Shown: in pieces, positions 7,324-9,326 of the stretch
Position numbering within the stretch: the first letter of the stretch is position 1
How the letters are laid out: each line of letters opens with the position of its first letter
Source: Aliarcobacter sp.
GTDB lineage: Bacteria; Campylobacterota; Campylobacteria; Campylobacterales; Arcobacteraceae
Direction: 5' to 3'
Assembly (NCBI GenBank): GCA_023268955.1
Contig: JALRJW010000084.1
Span: 1 to 9,326, forward strand
Length of the DNA: 9,326 nucleotides
The notes under the pieces: generated by a model
Told to the model about the DNA's origin: nothing
Database searches by the model: none
The model's input: only the letters and a program-made list of their open reading frames with translations
Position numbers and translations under genes: made by a program

Positions 7324-7881
7324 ATGGGAAAACAAGAAAAAATTGTATCAATGTTTAATGACATAGCAGGAACTTATGACGTTGCTAATAGAATTTTATC
7401 AATGGGTATTGATAAATCATGGAGAAATAAAGCTTGTAAAAAAACATTTGATTTATATGGGAAAAAAGAGATTTCAAAAATAGTTGATGTTGCTTGTGGA
7501 ACAGGTGATATGATTTTATTTTGGAAAAAAATAGCAAATGAAGAGAATGTAAAAATCAATGAAATAGTTGGAGTTGATCCAAGTGTTGGAATGATGGAAG
7601 TAGGAAAGAAAAAACTTCCTGATGTTGAATTTATTGAAGCAGGGGCTGCTGATATGCCACTTGATAGTGATAGTGCTGATATAATCTCTATATCTTATGG
7701 GATTAGAAATGTAGTTGCTAGACAAGAGGCTTTTCATGAATTTGCAAGAGTTCTTAAAAAAGATGGTTTAGTAGTTATTTCAGAATTTACTAAAAACAAA
7801 AAAGAGAAACTTACTGATCATTTAACAGATTTTTATATGAACAAAATTTTACCTACTTTTTCTAAGTTACAAAAATCTTGA
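7324..7881 (+). CDS. ubiE: Demethylmenaquinone methyltransferase UbiE, truncated at the 3' end
   Basis: UbiE uses S-adenosylmethionine to methylate demethylmenaquinone in the last step of menaquinone synthesis. The family start is visible (FNDIAGTYDVANRILSMGID, 11-30), as are the SAM-binding motif VVDVACGTGD (53-62, reading from IVDV), VDPSVGMM (84-91) and SYGIRNV (124-130). The family normally runs to about 235-245 residues, but homology ends near residue 178 (FYMNKILPT), where ILP-x-x-GGFISKN-like sequence is expected. The last seven residues (FSKLQKS) appear foreign. The missing quarter includes the substrate-binding tail, so the product would not be functional. A strong ribosome site AGGGGA (7310-7315) supports the start. 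The 40-base gap upstream, the largest since the start of the window, leaves room for its own promoter. The truncation coincides with a change of source described separately. Confidence 0.88.
   Translation: MGKQEKIVSMFNDIAGTYDVANRILSMGIDKSWRNKACKKTFDLYGKKEISKIVDVACGTGDMILFWKKIANEENVKINEIVGVDPSVGMMEVGKKKLPDVEFIEAGAADMPLDSDSADIISISYGIRNVVARQEAFHEFARVLKKDGLVVISEFTKNKKEKLTDHLTDFYMNKILPTFSKLQKS
7853..7866. other. Sequence junction 1: ubiE body to TPR-protein tail
   Basis: UbiE homology on the left ends at ILPT (codon ending about 7857). TPR-like coding on the right is recognisable from about 7862, in a different reading frame. The transition lies in or next to a run of five T's. No inverted repeats, target duplication, integrase or transposase is present on either side. 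The exact base cannot be fixed without reference sequences for both parents. Confidence 0.75.
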
Positions 7882-7990
7882 AATGTATGATGAAGCCAAA
7901 ATATTATTAAATGATTGGATTAAAAAGAATCCTGCTGATGATAATGCAAAAGAATTACTCGAGGAAATATTGCAGCTAGAGTCTTCCTAA
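7862..7990 (+). pseudogene. C-terminal fragment of a TPR-repeat protein (5' part missing)
   Basis: Read in the frame ending with TAA at 7988-7990, the translation gives LSYKNLEMYDEAKILLNDW then IKKNPADDNAKELLEEILQLESS. This matches the tetratricopeptide pattern: tyrosine, LEMYDEA for the helix A/B turn, the conserved Ala, and NP-x-D before the next helix. It is the last repeat and C-terminus of a larger TPR protein whose upstream part is absent. No start codon with a ribosome site is present, and an in-frame stop (7838-7840) closes the frame just beyond the junction. Its stop overlaps the glycosyltransferase start (TAATG), so in its original genome it formed an operon with that gene. It is too short for a separate ORF call. 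Confidence 0.72.
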
Positions 7991-8691
7991 TGAAATTATC
8001 AATTATCATCCCTCACCATAATGGTAAAAAGCTACTTTTTGATTGCTTAGAATCATTATTTGATAATATTTCTATTGATAGTTTTGAGGTTATTGTTGTA
8101 GACAATCATTCAAATGACGGATCAGCGGATGAAGCTAAAATTCAATTTCCATCCATTCATTTATTAAAATCAAAAAAAAATCTAGGATATAGTGGAGGTT
8201 GCAACTTTGGAGCAAAAAAAGCCATGGGTGAATATATTATTTTTCTCAATAACGATACATTGCACACAAAAAACTGGATAGAAGAGTTAATCAATTTTTT
8301 AGATAAAAATCCTCATGCGGGTGCAGCTCAGCCTAAAATTCTAAATGCAATATATAAAGATACATTTGATTATGCTGGTGGAGCTGGTGGCTATATTGAT
8401 AAATATTGTTTCCCTTTTGTTAGAGGAAGATTATTCAATACGCTTGAAAAAGACTTAAATCAACATGACAGTGCTAAGAAAATTTTTTGGGCTTCTGGTG
8501 CAGCTTTTATAATAAGAAAAGAATTATTACATGAATTAAATTTTTTTGACAACATTTTCTTTGCTTACATGGAAGAGATAGATTTATGCTGGAGACTTCA
8601 AGCGCTAGGTTGGGGAATATGGAATGTACCAACTTCAGTTGTTTTTCATTTATACTTTCTAGTTGACAATTATATAATCCCTACTATATAA
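7990..8691 (+). CDS. Family 2 glycosyltransferase, truncated at the 3' end
   Basis: This is a rhamnosyltransferase-like GT-A enzyme that adds a sugar from a nucleotide-sugar donor to a surface glycan or lipid carrier. The GT2 start is clear: LSIIIPHHNG (3-12), VVDNHSNDGS (36-45), NLGYSGGCNFG (64-74), the DxD-equivalent FLNNDT (85-90), and the catalytic-base region MEEIDLCWRL (194-203). The domain proceeds normally to SVVFHL (216-221), where the family continues with GG-x-TL and a C-terminal region often carrying membrane helices. Here it switches to YFLVDNYIIPTI and stops, so about a third of the protein is lost and the last ~12 residues are foreign. The DYAGGAGGYIDKY segment (127-139) resembles homologues I recall from Bacteroidota/Marinimicrobia loci rather than Campylobacterota. 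The start is coupled to the TPR fragment by TAATG. Confidence 0.85.
   Translation: MKLSIIIPHHNGKKLLFDCLESLFDNISIDSFEVIVVDNHSNDGSADEAKIQFPSIHLLKSKKNLGYSGGCNFGAKKAMGEYIIFLNNDTLHTKNWIEELINFLDKNPHAGAAQPKILNAIYKDTFDYAGGAGGYIDKYCFPFVRGRLFNTLEKDLNQHDSAKKIFWASGAAFIIRKELLHELNFFDNIFFAYMEEIDLCWRLQALGWGIWNVPTSVVFHLYFLVDNYIIPTI
8650..8655. other. Sequence junction 2: glycosyltransferase body to phage-like DNA
   Basis: The last glycosyltransferase-consistent codon is the Leu at 8650-8652. The next codons lose all family similarity in every frame. On the right the sequence reads tat-act-ttc-tag (8651-8662), possibly the last codons of a missing upstream gene, and then a promoter. No mobile-element ends are seen at the join. 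Confidence 0.68.
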
Positions 8692-8692
8692 G
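8663..8692 (+). promoter_or_regulatory. Candidate sigma-70 promoter ahead of the phage-like genes
   Basis: A perfect -35 box TTGACA (8663-8668) is followed by TATATA (8685-8690, 16-base spacer) or TATAAG (8687-8692, 18-base spacer) as -10. Transcription would begin just before the 135-residue ORF at 8712. A perfect TTGACA is uncommon in Campylobacterota, whose sigma-70 promoters usually lack a clear -35 box, so the element fits the foreign phage-like segment. The whole stretch is A/T rich, so chance matches are possible. Confidence 0.5.
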
Positions 8693-8711
8693 ATGTCAAG
8701 AGAATAATAGA

Positions 8712-9119
8712 ATGAAGAATAAAATTTTTGAATTATACAAGCCAAAGTCTTTAGCAGATTTTTTATCTTTTAAAGAAGAGAATCCTAAAGAAAATTTTGT
8801 TTATGTATTACAACATCCACCTGCAAATATAAATATTTTAGGTGCTTCTGATTTCGGTTATCTTGTAATATGTTTGCCAAATTTTGGTCCAGATTCACAG
8901 ATAATATTCTCATCAAGTCCATTTGTATTTAAGATGCAAAAAAATTTAAGAGATGTAAGACAACAAGATTATATTCTTTTAACAGGAGATCCTGCAGTGA
9001 TAGGTATCTCGTGTGCAATTGTAAGCGATTATACAAGTGGTAAATTTAATCTCTTGAAATGGGATCGACGAGAGGCTAAATACTATCCAATTAATTTTGA
9101 TCTCTACCAGAAAGGATAA
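8712..9119 (+). CDS. Phage-like conserved hypothetical protein
   Basis: The 135-residue product has no domain that I can name. It opens with FELYKPKSLADF, has a central stretch NINILGASDFGYLVICLPNFG, and a C-terminal core LLTGDPAVIGISCAI (89-103), then LLKWDRREAKYYPINFDL (114-131). The pattern 'GDP-x-x-IG ... G-x-x-x-LLKWDR ... YYPI' is one I associate from memory with short hypothetical proteins in marine tailed phages. That recollection was not checked, and the function is unknown there too. There is no membrane segment or signal peptide. A promoter-like element lies 20-45 bases upstream and AAGAGA (8698-8703) is a weak ribosome site. The next gene begins two bases after its stop, typical of compact phage genomes. 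Confidence 0.7.
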   Translation: MKNKIFELYKPKSLADFLSFKEENPKENFVYVLQHPPANINILGASDFGYLVICLPNFGPDSQIIFSSSPFVFKMQKNLRDVRQQDYILLTGDPAVIGISCAIVSDYTSGKFNLLKWDRREAKYYPINFDLYQKG

Positions 9120-9121
9120 CA

Positions 9122-9326
9122 ATGAGTATAAAACAAAACATAAAGTTTAACATCACTGATGAAATGTTAAATGATTCGAAAGATTTTTTAGATTCTGTAG
9201 AAGTAACTACAATAGCTTTAGAATGTAAAAAATTAAAACAGAAAGAGGATGAAGTTGCAGAGTTAGAAGAAAAGCTTAAAAATAAAAAAGCTGAAGTTGA
9301 TGACATTAGTTCTAGAGTAATACCAG
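9122..9326 (+). CDS. N-terminal part of a coiled-coil phage-like protein (runs off the window)
   Basis: An ATG preceded by a good ribosome site AAAGGA (9111-9116) opens a frame that stays open for 68 codons to the window end. Residues 30-68 form a charged heptad-like coiled coil (LECKKLKQKEDEVAELEEKL), followed by VDDISSRVIP. A coiled coil leading into '(S/E)-x-x-IP' is the pattern of a common small phage protein in which IP is followed by Asp/Glu-Leu-Met. This is a resemblance noted from memory. The function is not established from this fragment. The gene is almost contiguous with the preceding one (two bases apart). An antisense frame over the same bases is a shadow. Confidence 0.7.
   Translation, partial: MSIKQNIKFNITDEMLNDSKDFLDSVEVTTIALECKKLKQKEDEVAELEEKLKNKKAEVDDISSRVIP

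Noticed and set aside
7163..7351. Minus-strand frame across the small membrane protein and the ubiE start, plus two further ones inside ubiE (7374-7559, 7516-7737)
   Set aside because: All are antisense to genes with strong motifs or good ribosome sites and show no protein-like features.
7857..7881. A sequencing frameshift in the run of five T's as the cause of the ubiE truncation
   Set aside because: Neither of the other two frames continues UbiE: one meets TAA at once and the other reads a TPR tail. A one-base error cannot restore the gene.
7324..7990. A natural UbiE-TPR fusion protein
   Set aside because: The two parts are in different frames, with a stop at 7879-7881 between them, and the methyltransferase lacks its C-terminal quarter.
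9091..9306. Minus-strand frame of 71 residues at the right end
   Set aside because: The + strand frame over the same bases has a good ribosome site, tight spacing to the preceding gene and a coherent coiled coil. The minus frame is Ser/Phe-rich antisense noise.
7850..9326. A new defence island, genomic island or integrated prophage formed by the glycosyltransferase and phage-like genes
   Set aside because: No integrase, transposase, att repeats, tRNA gene or defence domain is present, and both boundaries cut genes in the middle. A chimeric contig explains the arrangement with fewer assumptions.

Overview
The first ~7.85 kb reads as chromosome from an AT-rich Campylobacterota bacterium, most like the Arcobacter group. 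The evidence is the very low GC, the 'SHQW' type of kinase phosphoacceptor box, a MagIII-type DNA glycosylase, a YmdB-type phosphoesterase and a UbiE methyltransferase, all tightly packed on the + strand. This assignment rests on recognising protein families by eye. No search was run.

Layout. (1) 2-127: C-terminal tail of an unidentified protein. (2) 143-4780: a signalling cassette made of a stand-alone receiver (CheY-like), a membrane histidine-kinase-like protein with an eroded ATPase domain, and a complete membrane histidine kinase. (3) 4782-7283: a run of closely spaced genes for a YmdB-type metallophosphoesterase, a MagIII-type 3-methyladenine glycosylase, a ParA/MinD-like deviant Walker A ATPase and a small protein with a C-terminal membrane anchor. 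From 143 to 7283 the genes overlap or sit 0-7 bases apart, so they probably form one transcription unit. (4) 7324-~7858: the first three quarters of ubiE.

The rest does not look like a continuation of that chromosome. At about 7853-7866 ubiE stops in mid-gene. The sequence switches, in another frame, to the last ~40 residues of a TPR protein, followed by a family 2 glycosyltransferase. That pair resembles surface-polysaccharide loci of Bacteroidota/Marinimicrobia-type bacteria (low-confidence taxonomy). At about 8650 the glycosyltransferase is also cut in mid-gene. What follows resembles a marine phage: a strong-looking sigma-70 promoter, a 135-residue hypothetical protein, and the start of a coiled-coil protein running off the window. 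Both joins fall inside genes, only ~0.8 kb apart, with no integrase, transposase, att site or repeat beside them. A chimeric (misassembled or amplification-derived) contig is the most economical explanation, and it should be excluded before any novel gene neighbourhood is claimed here.

The most biologically interesting item in the coherent part is the paired sensor arrangement. Two kinases with related PAS domains lie side by side, one apparently unable to bind ATP and the other intact, behind a single receiver without an output domain. The ParA-like ATPase overlapping a small membrane-anchored partner is the second. No RNA genes, CRISPR arrays, insertion sequences or long intergenic regions were seen.
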